Assembly (NCBI GenBank): GCA_045652245.1
Contig: JAZRTY010000013.1
Span: forward strand, 1-64,000
Direction of reading: 5' to 3'
From: SIG622 sp045652245
GTDB lineage: Bacteria; Bacillota; Clostridia; Oscillospirales; CAG-382
DNA: 64,000 nt
Shown: positions 51,500 through 58,796 of the stretch, one piece after another
Layout of the letters: each line of letters opens with the position of its first letter
How positions within the stretch are numbered: position 1 is the stretch's first letter
The notes under the pieces: generated by a model
The model's database searches: none
What the model saw: the letters and a program-made list of their open reading frames with translations, nothing else
Told to the model about the DNA's origin: nothing
Position numbers and translations under genes: made by a program

Positions 51500-51547
51500 C
51501 AAAACCACACAAAACAACACAAAAAACAACAAAAAACCAATAAAAAC
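51500..51547 (+). promoter_or_regulatory. AC-rich cis tract upstream of the aldolase promoter
   Basis: Second copy of the tract at 47107-47155, ending only 2 bp before the -35 box here (22 bp in the first copy). CAAAAC-type repeats run through the tract, and the spacer beyond the -35 box holds further CAAA repeats. Confidence 0.65.
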
Positions 51548-51549
51548 TA

Positions 51550-51578
51550 TTGACAAAACAAAGACAATGTGGTATTAT
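51550..51578 (+). promoter_or_regulatory. Promoter of the aldolase-shell operon
   Basis: TTGACA, 17 bp, TATTAT, 71 nt before the aldolase start; a downstream TATAAT offers an alternative -10 register. Confidence 0.75.
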
Positions 51579-51649
51579 ATAATTAAGATAGAATATTTTA
51601 ATTATAATATTCTGCAAAATAAAAAAATAATTGAAGGAGATAAAAAACT

Positions 51650-52453
51650 ATGTCAGAGTACGAAATCAAAAAACAAATTTGCGACATCGGAAAAAGAATC
51701 TATGACAAAGGAATGGTTGCATCTAACGACGGCAATATTTCTGTAAAGCTCAACGACAACGAATTTCTTTGTACACCTACCGGTGTTTCAAAGGGCTTTA
51801 TGACACCCGAATACATCTGTAAGGTTGACGCAGAAGGAAAGGTTATCCAGGCTTATGAAGGCTTCAAGCCCTCTTCTGAAATCAAGATGCACATGAGAGT
51901 ATATAAGGAAAGACCTGATGTAAAGAGCGTAGTTCACGCACATCCTCTTTATGCTACAAGCTTTGCAATTGCAGGTATTCCGCTTACAGAGCCGATTATG
52001 CCTGAAGCAGTTATCGCTCTTGGTTGTGTTCCGATTGCTGAATACGGCACACCTTCAACAGAGGAAATTCCGGATGCAGTTTCAAAGTACCTTCAGTACT
52101 ATGATGCAGTACTTCTTGCAAACCACGGCGCACTTGCATTCTCAGATTCTCTTCTTGCAGCATATCACAAGATGGAATCTCTTGAATTCTATGCTCAGCT
52201 TCTCTACCAGGCAAAGGTTCTTGGTGGACCCAAGCAGCTTTCAGATTCACAGGTTCAGAGACTCTACGAAATCAGACGTCAGTTTGGTCTTAAGGGTAAA
52301 CATCCTGCTGACCTTTGTCCTAATGCTAAGGCAGGCAAGCCCAGCTGTCACCACTGTCCTAACGGTTCATGCAACGGTTCTTGCTCACACGGCGAGGAAG
52401 GCGAAGTTATTGCTGAAATTACAAAAAAAGTGCTTGCAGCACTCGGTAAGTAA
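51650..52453 (+). CDS. Class II aldolase (fuculose/rhamnulose-phosphate type) with C-terminal targeting helix
   Basis: A 267-residue zinc aldolase. Visible are SNDGNISV, the catalytic Glu in PSSEIKMHM, zinc ligands in VHAHPLYATS and the third His in ANHGALAFS. L-fuculose-1-phosphate or a related deoxyketose phosphate would be split to DHAP and lactaldehyde. About 45 residues are added at the C-terminus: a linker with C223, C233, C236, C241, C245 and H234, H235, H247, then an amphipathic helix (249-267, EVIAEITKKVLAALGK) that looks like a microcompartment encapsulation peptide. It heads the second BMC operon. Confidence 0.9.
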   Translation: MSEYEIKKQICDIGKRIYDKGMVASNDGNISVKLNDNEFLCTPTGVSKGFMTPEYICKVDAEGKVIQAYEGFKPSSEIKMHMRVYKERPDVKSVVHAHPLYATSFAIAGIPLTEPIMPEAVIALGCVPIAEYGTPSTEEIPDAVSKYLQYYDAVLLANHGALAFSDSLLAAYHKMESLEFYAQLLYQAKVLGGPKQLSDSQVQRLYEIRRQFGLKGKHPADLCPNAKAGKPSCHHCPNGSCNGSCSHGEEGEVIAEITKKVLAALGK

Positions 52454-52475
52454 TTAAGGCATATCGGTACATATT

Positions 52476-52988
52476 ATGGGTACAGATATTGAAAAGCTGA
52501 TTGCGCAGGCGATAAAAAATATTTCCGAAAACGAAAATTCTGCAAAAATCACCGAAGCTCAAAAAACAAAGATTGACTATATTTCTCTTGAAAACGCAAA
52601 GGTACTTTGCGAATATGTGGAGCAAAAGGCGCGTGAAATGGGAGTCAATGCAGTTGTAGCGGTCGCTGATAACGGCGGAAACCTTAAAATTTGCGAATGC
52701 ATGGATGACTCATATATCGCAAGCAGGGATATTGCTATAAACAAAGCGTTTACTTCGGTGTCACTCAAGATGTCGACTAAAAAGCTGTCGGTGCTTGCAA
52801 AACCAGACGGTCCACTTTACGGAATACAGCATACCAATGGTGGTAAGATTGTAATTTTCGGTGGCGGTGATACTCTGGTGTGCTCCGGAAAGATTCTCGG
52901 AGGACTTGGCGTCAGTGGTGGAAGCGAGGAGCAGGACACAGAGCTTTGCGCAGTTGGAAAAAGATTTTTTGAAGAAAAATTTAATTAA
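52476..52988 (+). CDS. HbpS/GlcG-like (DUF336) protein with N-terminal encapsulation peptide
   Basis: A 170-residue protein. Residues 1-16 (MGTDIEKLIAQAIKNI) form a likely amphipathic encapsulation helix, followed by a polar linker (17-33) and the HbpS domain (~36-170) with MGVNAVVAVADNGG, RDIAINKAFTS and GIQHTNGGKIVIFGGG. The domain is related to the C-terminal part of PduO, which binds haem in Salmonella; a haem or flavin role in the lumen is possible but unproven. It lies between the aldolase and dehydrogenase genes. Confidence 0.88.
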   Translation: MGTDIEKLIAQAIKNISENENSAKITEAQKTKIDYISLENAKVLCEYVEQKAREMGVNAVVAVADNGGNLKICECMDDSYIASRDIAINKAFTSVSLKMSTKKLSVLAKPDGPLYGIQHTNGGKIVIFGGGDTLVCSGKILGGLGVSGGSEEQDTELCAVGKRFFEEKFN

Positions 52989-53024
52989 AATATTACGGTA
53001 TTTTCCGAAGAAAGGAAGATGATT

Positions 53025-54215
53025 ATGACAGATCAGGAAAAAATTGAAGCCATAGTCAAGCAGGTAATTTCCGGTATGAAGAATTCAAATGCTTCTTCCG
53101 GTGGTGCTGCTTCAGTTCCGAAAACATGTCGCGTTGCATACCTTACAGATAAGGAAAAATTCGAGATTCGTGAATGTCCCATTCCCGAGCTCGGTGATGA
53201 TGACGTGCTTGTAAAGGTTGAGGGCTGTGGTGTGTGTGGTACAGACGCACACGAATATAAGCGTGACCCCTTTGGTCTTATCCCTGTTGTTCTCGGACAC
53301 GAGGGAACTGGTGAGATTGTAAAGATGGGTAAAAACGTAAAGAAGGACAGTGCAGGAAAGCCTCTTGCAATCGGTGATAAGATTGTAACCTGTATGATCT
53401 TCAACGATAACCCCGATATTACAATGTTCGACCTTAATAAGCAGAATGTTGGTGGTGGTGGAGTTTACGGACTTCTTCCGGACGACGATATTCGCCTTAA
53501 CGGCTGGTTTGCAGATTACATACTTGTAAGAGGCGGTTCTACAATATTTAATGTAAGTAACCTTGACCTTGATTCAAGAATTCTTATCGAGCCGGCAGCA
53601 GTTCTTATTCACGCAGTTGAAAGAGCAAAGACAACAGATATTTTAAGATTCAATTCAAGAGTTGCAGTTCAGGGCTGTGGTCCTATCGGACTTCTCTGCA
53701 TTGCAGTTCTTCGTACAATGGGTATTGAAAATATCGTTGCAGTTGACGGAAATGAACAGAGACTTGAATTTGCAAAGGAAATGGGTGCTACTGCAACAGT
53801 AAACTTCAAGAATTACAAAGGTTCTGAAGAACTTGCCGGTGGTGTTAAGGATGCATTCGGTGGTTATCTTGCAGACTTTGCGTTCCAGTGTACAGGTTCA
53901 CCTGTAGCACACGCAAATATCTACAAGTTCATCAGAAGTGGCGGCGGACTTTGTGAGCTCGGCTTCTTTATCAACGGAGGAGATGCAACAATCAATCCTC
54001 ACTTTGATATCTGTTCAAAGGAAATCACAACAGTAGGCTCATGGGTTTACACACTTCGTGATTACGCAACAACCTTTGATTTCCTCAAGCGTGCAAAGGG
54101 AATCGGACTCCCGCTTGAAAAGCTTATTACTCATAAATTCAAGCTTGAAGATATTGACGAAGCATTCCAGACAAACCTTCGTCAGGACGGACTTAAGATT
54201 GCTGTTGTTTGGTAA
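53025..54215 (+). CDS. Zinc-type alcohol dehydrogenase with N-terminal encapsulation peptide
   Basis: A 396-residue medium-chain dehydrogenase. Residues 1-18 (MTDQEKIEAIVKQVISGM) are a probable encapsulation helix with a Ser/Gly/Asn linker (19-32). The catalytic-zinc motif is GCGVCGTDAHE with GHEGTGE, and the Rossmann motif is GCGPIGLL. The four-Cys structural zinc lobe appears to be absent. Substrate is inferred: propanal reduction to propanol, or lactaldehyde to 1,2-propanediol. The start at 53025 has AAAGGA 8 nt upstream; ATG at 53019 is too close. Confidence 0.88.
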   Translation: MTDQEKIEAIVKQVISGMKNSNASSGGAASVPKTCRVAYLTDKEKFEIRECPIPELGDDDVLVKVEGCGVCGTDAHEYKRDPFGLIPVVLGHEGTGEIVKMGKNVKKDSAGKPLAIGDKIVTCMIFNDNPDITMFDLNKQNVGGGGVYGLLPDDDIRLNGWFADYILVRGGSTIFNVSNLDLDSRILIEPAAVLIHAVERAKTTDILRFNSRVAVQGCGPIGLLCIAVLRTMGIENIVAVDGNEQRLEFAKEMGATATVNFKNYKGSEELAGGVKDAFGGYLADFAFQCTGSPVAHANIYKFIRSGGGLCELGFFINGGDATINPHFDICSKEITTVGSWVYTLRDYATTFDFLKRAKGIGLPLEKLITHKFKLEDIDEAFQTNLRQDGLKIAVVW

Positions 54216-54229
54216 TCCGGAGGAGCAAA

Positions 54230-54544
54230 ATGAGAGATGCAGTTGGAATGATTGAAGTATACGGACTTGTTGCAGCATTCGCAGCTTGTGACGCAGGTTG
54301 TAAAGCAGCAAACGTAACCGTAGAAACATTCGATAAAAATAAGCCTGCAAATCCCGACGGACTTCCGGTACCGCTTCAGGTGCTTGTAAAGTTCAGGGGA
54401 ACCGTTCAGGATGTCACATCAGCAGTTGATGCAGCAGAAATTGCTGCAAACGAAATTTCAGGCGTTGTAACAAAGCACATTATCTCAGGTATGGATGAGG
54501 GAGCTCAGAAGATGCTCAAGCTCAATGCCTTTGATAAAAACTAA
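54230..54544 (+). CDS. BMC-H shell protein with loop insertion
   Basis: A 104-residue single BMC domain starting MRDAVGMIEVYGLVAAFAACDAG. Compared with its paralogues it carries ~10 extra residues (FDKNKPANPDGLPVPLQ) between strands after the first helix, near the pore-facing loop, and ends with a longer tail. GGAGG lies 6 nt before its ATG. It follows the dehydrogenase by 14 nt. Confidence 0.88.
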   Translation: MRDAVGMIEVYGLVAAFAACDAGCKAANVTVETFDKNKPANPDGLPVPLQVLVKFRGTVQDVTSAVDAAEIAANEISGVVTKHIISGMDEGAQKMLKLNAFDKN

Positions 54545-54583
54545 AATTTATAAACTATATTTTATTTATGGAGGATTACAAAA

Positions 54584-54859
54584 ATGTCACAGGAAGCACT
54601 TGGAATGATTGAAACAAGAGGTCTTACAGCAGCAATTGAAGCAGCAGATGCAATGGTAAAGGCAGCAGAGGTTACTCTTATAGGAACAGAAAAAATCGGT
54701 TCAGGTCTCGTATCTGTAATGGTAAGAGGCGATGTTGGAGCTGTTAAGGCAGCAGTAGAAGCAGGCGCAGTTACAGCAACAAGACTTGGTGAGGTTATCG
54801 CAACACACGTAATTCCGAGACCTCATAACGATGTAGAAAAGATTCTTCCCAAGCTTTAA
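54584..54859 (+). CDS. BMC-H shell protein, PduA/EutM type
   Basis: A canonical 91-residue BMC domain forming the hexagonal facet tiles, beginning SQEALGMIETRGL and with the edge Lys and pore loop region KIGSGLVSVMVRGDVGAVKAAV, ending in THVIPRPHNDVEKILP. It is nearly identical in its core to the gene at 55354-55632, a recent duplication. GGAGG precedes the start. Confidence 0.94.
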   Translation: MSQEALGMIETRGLTAAIEAADAMVKAAEVTLIGTEKIGSGLVSVMVRGDVGAVKAAVEAGAVTATRLGEVIATHVIPRPHNDVEKILPKL

Positions 54860-54914
54860 TTTTAGGAAATACTTAATTCGTAAGGCACACGCTTTGCGTT
54901 AGATTGGAGCAAAT

Positions 54915-55199
54915 ATGAAATCACTCGGCTTTATCGAGGTGTCCGGCGTTGTAGCTGCGACATGTGCTCTTGATGTTATGTGCAAGAGTGCTGACATTGA
55001 ATTTGTTACCTGGGAGAGAAAGCTTGGAGGCAGGATGGTCACTATAATAGTGACAGGAAGCGTTTCTGATGTAACAGAGGCAATTGAATGTGCAAAGAAG
55101 ACAGCACCATTCGATATTACAGCCTCAAATGTTATAGCAAACCCTCACGAGGAAACAATAAGAATGGTCGAGCTTTCTGCGTCGAGACTAAAAAAATAA
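54915..55199 (+). CDS. BMC-H shell protein, divergent
   Basis: A 94-residue single BMC domain (MKSLGFIEVSGVVAATCALDVMCKSADIEFVTW, GGRMVTIIVTGSVSDVTEAI) with a three-Cys-containing first helix region and a basic C-terminus (RLKK). It is distinct from the PduA-like pair and probably occupies special positions in the facets. It lies 55 nt after the previous shell gene. Confidence 0.88.
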   Translation: MKSLGFIEVSGVVAATCALDVMCKSADIEFVTWERKLGGRMVTIIVTGSVSDVTEAIECAKKTAPFDITASNVIANPHEETIRMVELSASRLKK

Positions 55200-55242
55200 G
55201 CAAAATGCAAATCCTTTTAAAAACTAAAGGAGAATGAAAGTT

Positions 55243-55632
55243 ATGGCAACTACTAAAAAAGTGTCAAAAACCACAGCACCCGAAACCGAAGTAAAGGTTG
55301 AAGAAGCAGTGGAAAATAATATTAAAACAAATATTGTAAAGGAGAAAGTAAAAATGGTACAGCAAGCACTTGGTATGATTGAAACACGTGGTCTTGTTGC
55401 TGCAATCGAAGCAGCAGATGCAATGCTCAAGGCAGCAAACGTAGAACTCGTAGGAACTGAAAAGATCGGTTCAGGACTCGTATCTGTAATGGTAAGAGGA
55501 GACGTTGGAGCTGTTAAGGCGGCTGTTGAAACAGGCGCAACAGCAGCAGGTGCTCTTGGAGAACTTATCGCAACACACGTAATTCCAAGACCTCATGGCG
55601 ACGTTGAAAAGATTCTTCCTGTTTTAAAGTAA
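55243..55632 (+). CDS. BMC-H shell protein with N-terminal extension and internal start
   Basis: From 55243 the product is 129 residues: a 37-residue charged extension rich in Lys, Glu, Val and Thr, then a full PduA-type BMC domain. AAAGGAG lies 10 nt before 55243. A second AAAGGAG (55338-55344) lies 9 nt before an in-frame ATG at 55354, which would give a standard 92-residue BMC-H. Both forms may be made, as for PduB/PduB' in Salmonella. The extension may face the lumen and recruit cargo (inference). Confidence 0.88.
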   Translation: MATTKKVSKTTAPETEVKVEEAVENNIKTNIVKEKVKMVQQALGMIETRGLVAAIEAADAMLKAANVELVGTEKIGSGLVSVMVRGDVGAVKAAVETGATAAGALGELIATHVIPRPHGDVEKILPVLK

Positions 55633-55637
55633 TATCT

Positions 55638-55758
55638 TAATTACAGAGTAAGAAAAAGCTGCATTTATCGCTTCGGGGGGATTTTTCTCCCCGAAGCGAG
55701 GTTGCGACTTTTGTGAAGGATGCTGAGTCTTCAGCTTTTTTCACAAGTGCCGTAATTA
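55638..55758 (+). ncRNA. Branched RNA structure upstream of eutN
   Basis: A three-way junction can be drawn: P1 TAATTAC/GTAATTA (55638-55644/55752-55758), P2 CGCTTCGGGG/CCCCGAAGCG (55669-55678/55689-55698), and P3 in 55700-55750 with GTGAA/TTCAC and an inner GCTGA-GTCT-TCAGC hairpin followed by TTTTTT. The inner hairpin plus T-run resembles a partial terminator. It may lower expression of downstream genes or be a structured control element. Confidence 0.5.
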
Positions 55759-55794
55759 TTTTTAGGGTTGTCCCCGAATGAAAGGAATGATTAT

Positions 55795-56049
55795 ATGATA
55801 ATCGGTAAGGTTATTGGAAGTGTAGTTTCAACAAGAAAGAATGAAAAACTTGTGGGTCAGAAGCTTCTCATAGTAGAGCCACTTGACGGAATGACGCAAA
55901 ATGGAAATTTTATTGCAATAGATAATGTTGGCGCAGGCTTTGGGGAAAAGGTGCTCGTAGCTACAGGATCTGCTGCAAGAATTGGTTGTGGTCTTGAAAA
56001 TGCTCCGGTTGATGCTGCGATTGTAGGAATTATCGACGAACAGCAATAA
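55795..56049 (+). CDS. eutN: EutN/CcmL-type pentameric shell vertex protein
   Basis: An 84-residue protein that caps the twelve vertices of the icosahedral shell. Family blocks: GKVIGSVVSTRKNEKLVGQKLLIVEPLD at the start, and VATGSAARIG and VDAAIVGIID near the end. The start at 55795 follows AAAGGA; upstream in-frame codons lack a site. It is preceded by the branched structure at 55638-55758, in keeping with the low amount of vertex protein needed. Confidence 0.94.
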   Translation: MIIGKVIGSVVSTRKNEKLVGQKLLIVEPLDGMTQNGNFIAIDNVGAGFGEKVLVATGSAARIGCGLENAPVDAAIVGIIDEQQ

Positions 56050-56112
56050 TCATCATCTGTGTAATTTTACAAACTTTTTGTGCCATAACAGATGGCGACG
56101 AATGGAGATTAT

Positions 56113-57441
56113 ATGGAACTTAATAAACTATCTGAAATAATGAAAAAAGCCGGGGTTGTAGGTGCCGGTGGTGCCGGCTTCCCCTCATATGCAAAACTTA
56201 ATATGGCTGCAGATACAATTATACTTAATTGTGCGGAATGTGAACCACTACTCAAGCTTCACAGACAGGTTATGAAGATATATGCAAGTGAGATAATGGA
56301 AACCCTCGAGGAAATCGCTGATACCCTTGAGGCTTCAAATGTAATCATCGCAATAAAACCTCACTATGAGGAAGCTGTTAGCGCAATTCGTGAAAATCTT
56401 AACAAATTCAAGAAAATCAAAATCGGATTTTTACCTGAAATTTATCCTGCAGGTGACGAAATAGTTACTATATACGAAACAACAGGCCGAGTTGTAAATC
56501 CAGGTTCACTCCCGATTACAGTCGGTTGTATCGTTTATAATGTTGAAACTATTTACAATGTTTACAGAGCCTGGAAAGAGGATGCTCCTGTTACACATAA
56601 GTACATAACAATCGCAGGTGAGGTTAAAGCTCCCTGTACACTGAAAGCGCCTCTTGGTATTACCTTCGGAGAGCTTATTGCTATGGCAGGTGGTGAGACT
56701 TGTAAGGATACGGTAATTATTTCAGGCGGTCCTATGACGGGTGTTATCGGAAGTAAAAGTGATGTTGTTACAAAAACATCAAATGCTATTCTTGTAATGC
56801 CAAGAGAAGCTTTAATCGTACAGAAGAGACTTACTCCTCTTTCTATAAACGTAAAACGTGCTATGGCTGCTTGTTGTCAGTGCAGAATGTGTACCGACCT
56901 TTGCTCAAGAAATCTTCTCGGACACCCGATTGAGCCTCATAAGATTATGCAGGCTGCAGCAAGTGGCGTTGCAAGTAACAGTAAAGCCTTTTTGGGTACA
57001 TTCTCCTGCTCGTCCTGTGGACTTTGTGAGCTTTATGCCTGTGGACAGAACTTAAGTCCCAGAAGCATTATTGCTGATATTAAGGATGGACTTCGTGCAG
57101 GTGGTGTAACACCTCCAAAAGGACTTGTTGCAGGTAATGTGCCTGAAACAAGAGAATACAGAAAGGTTCCGATGTCAAGACTTATTTCAAGACTCGGACT
57201 TAAAAAATATGACCTTGATGCACCTGTTGTTGATGTCGATATTACCTCAAAGAGTGTTAGAATAATGCTCTCACAGCATATCGGTGCTCCGGCTACAGCC
57301 CTTGTTAAGGTTGGAGATACGGTAAAATGTGGCGATATGCTCGGAAATGTCGCAGATGATAAGCTTGGTACAGCAGTTCATTCTCCGATGAATGGTAAAG
57401 TAGTCGAAGTTTGTGACAAATTTGTTGTAGTCGAAGCTTGA
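56113..57441 (+). CDS. PduS/RnfC-like flavo-iron-sulfur electron transfer protein
   Basis: A 442-residue protein related to RnfC and PduS. The N-terminal GAGGAGFPSYAKL binds flavin or NAD, and NCAECEPLL follows. A SLBB-type segment lies around 160-230. Two [4Fe-4S] motifs are present, CCQCRMCTDLC (~253-263) and CSSCGLCELYAC (~294-305). A C-terminal barrel-sandwich domain ends the protein. In PduS this moves electrons from NADH across or within the shell. The start at 56113 follows GGAG; the ATG at 56092 has no site. Confidence 0.9.
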   Translation: MELNKLSEIMKKAGVVGAGGAGFPSYAKLNMAADTIILNCAECEPLLKLHRQVMKIYASEIMETLEEIADTLEASNVIIAIKPHYEEAVSAIRENLNKFKKIKIGFLPEIYPAGDEIVTIYETTGRVVNPGSLPITVGCIVYNVETIYNVYRAWKEDAPVTHKYITIAGEVKAPCTLKAPLGITFGELIAMAGGETCKDTVIISGGPMTGVIGSKSDVVTKTSNAILVMPREALIVQKRLTPLSINVKRAMAACCQCRMCTDLCSRNLLGHPIEPHKIMQAAASGVASNSKAFLGTFSCSSCGLCELYACGQNLSPRSIIADIKDGLRAGGVTPPKGLVAGNVPETREYRKVPMSRLISRLGLKKYDLDAPVVDVDITSKSVRIMLSQHIGAPATALVKVGDTVKCGDMLGNVADDKLGTAVHSPMNGKVVEVCDKFVVVEA

Positions 57442-57459
57442 GGAAAGGATGGGTGAAAA

Positions 57460-58011
57460 ATGTTAAATAAAGCACTTGGTATGGTCGAATATCAGACTGT
57501 TTCAGCAGGTATTACTGCTGCTGACCTTATGGTAAAGACAGCAAGCATCGAAATTCTGCAGTCATCTGTTGTTTGTCCCGGTAAATATATTACAATTTTT
57601 AGTGGTGAGCTTTCTGCAGTGTCAGCTGCGCTTGAAGCTGCAAAGACCCAGCTTGGTGATAAGCTTTCCGATTCATTTGTGCTTGGAAATCCCCATGAGG
57701 ATATTTTCCCTGCAATTTATGGTGGTGCGCATATTGAAAATGCAAGAGCCCTGGGCGTTCTTGAAACCTTCTCTGCACCTGCAATAATTGTTGCTGCAGA
57801 TGCAGCAGCAAAAACAAGTGATGTTTCACTTATCGAGCTTCGTATAGCACGCGGTATGTGTGGTAAATCATATATGCTGCTTACAGGTGAGGTTGCAGCT
57901 GTTTCTGCTGCTATTGAAAACGCAAAAGAAAAAGTCGGCAAAGACGGACTTCTTCTTGATACTTCAGTTATTCCGAGTCCCGATAAGAGTCTCTGGACTT
58001 CTATTTTATAA
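57460..58011 (+). CDS. Tandem BMC-T shell protein, PduT-like
   Basis: A 183-residue protein with two fused BMC domains (1-90 and 93-183) forming trimers. Cys39 in VVCPGKY matches the pore Cys that holds a [4Fe-4S] cluster in PduT. Its position right after the PduS-like gene fits the known PduS-PduT pair in which electrons cross the shell through the cluster. It is the last shell gene. Confidence 0.92.
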   Translation: MLNKALGMVEYQTVSAGITAADLMVKTASIEILQSSVVCPGKYITIFSGELSAVSAALEAAKTQLGDKLSDSFVLGNPHEDIFPAIYGGAHIENARALGVLETFSAPAIIVAADAAAKTSDVSLIELRIARGMCGKSYMLLTGEVAAVSAAIENAKEKVGKDGLLLDTSVIPSPDKSLWTSIL

Positions 58012-58013
58012 TT

Positions 58014-58772
58014 ATGTTACCGATTGAAAGAAGAAATGAGATTCTTCAAAAGCTTATGGTTGACGGCAAGGTAATTGTATCACAGCTTGCTGAAAAGTAT
58101 GAGGTTACCGAAGAAACCATACGTCGTGACCTTGAAAAGCTTGAAGATGACGGATATGCTAAAAAAACTTACGGTGGTGCCGTTCGTAACGATAATATGA
58201 CAAGTGAGCTTCCGTATACTGTAAGAAAGCAGACTAATGTCGGGGGAAAGAAATATATCGCCGAGATTATTGCATCTCTTATTGAGGACGGAGACAGCTT
58301 GCTTCTCGATTCGAGTACTACAGCCCTTTTTACTGTTAAAAGTATTTTCTCGAAGCATAATCTTACTATTATTACAAATTCGGTTGAAATTCTCCTTGAC
58401 CTGCCGGTTGGCAATGACTGGAATATAATTTCAACAGGTGGACAGTACCGCAGTGAAGCTATGGCATTCCACGGCAATTCTGCTGCTGATGTTGTAAGAA
58501 AATATCATGTTGATTATGCTATTTTGTCCTGTAAGGGACTTGATATCGAAAAAGGTATTACCGATTCAAGAGAGATTTTTTCTCAATTTAAAAATTGCTT
58601 CTTTGAATCAGCTAAAAAGGTAATTCTTGCAGTAGACAATACAAAGTTTGATAAGATTTCCTTTGTATGTCTTGGTGATATCAATAAAGTAGATGTTGTA
58701 GTTACTGATATTGAACCATCTGAAAAATGGAAAAACTACTTTGAAGAAGAAGGAATAGAACTGTTCTATTGA
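58014..58772 (+). CDS. DeoR-family transcriptional regulator
   Basis: A 252-residue regulator with an N-terminal winged helix (~1-57; RRNEILQKLMVDGKVIVSQLAEKYEVTEETIRRDLEKLE) and a DeoR C-terminal sugar-phosphate sensing domain (~75-235) with the LLLDSSTTALF and STGGQYR loops. The effector is plausibly a phosphosugar such as fuculose-1-phosphate or DHAP. It begins 2 nt after the shell gene and is a strong candidate to bind the AC-rich tracts at 47107 and 51500. Confidence 0.92.
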   Translation: MLPIERRNEILQKLMVDGKVIVSQLAEKYEVTEETIRRDLEKLEDDGYAKKTYGGAVRNDNMTSELPYTVRKQTNVGGKKYIAEIIASLIEDGDSLLLDSSTTALFTVKSIFSKHNLTIITNSVEILLDLPVGNDWNIISTGGQYRSEAMAFHGNSAADVVRKYHVDYAILSCKGLDIEKGITDSREIFSQFKNCFFESAKKVILAVDNTKFDKISFVCLGDINKVDVVVTDIEPSEKWKNYFEEEGIELFY

Positions 58773-58796
58773 TACTTCTTTTGTGAAAGGCGTCAG

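Noticed and set aside
54209..54229. TTG at 54209 as start of the BMC-H gene
   Set aside because: It overlaps the dehydrogenase stop, has no ribosome binding site, and adds a non-BMC sequence; the ATG at 54230 follows GGAGG.
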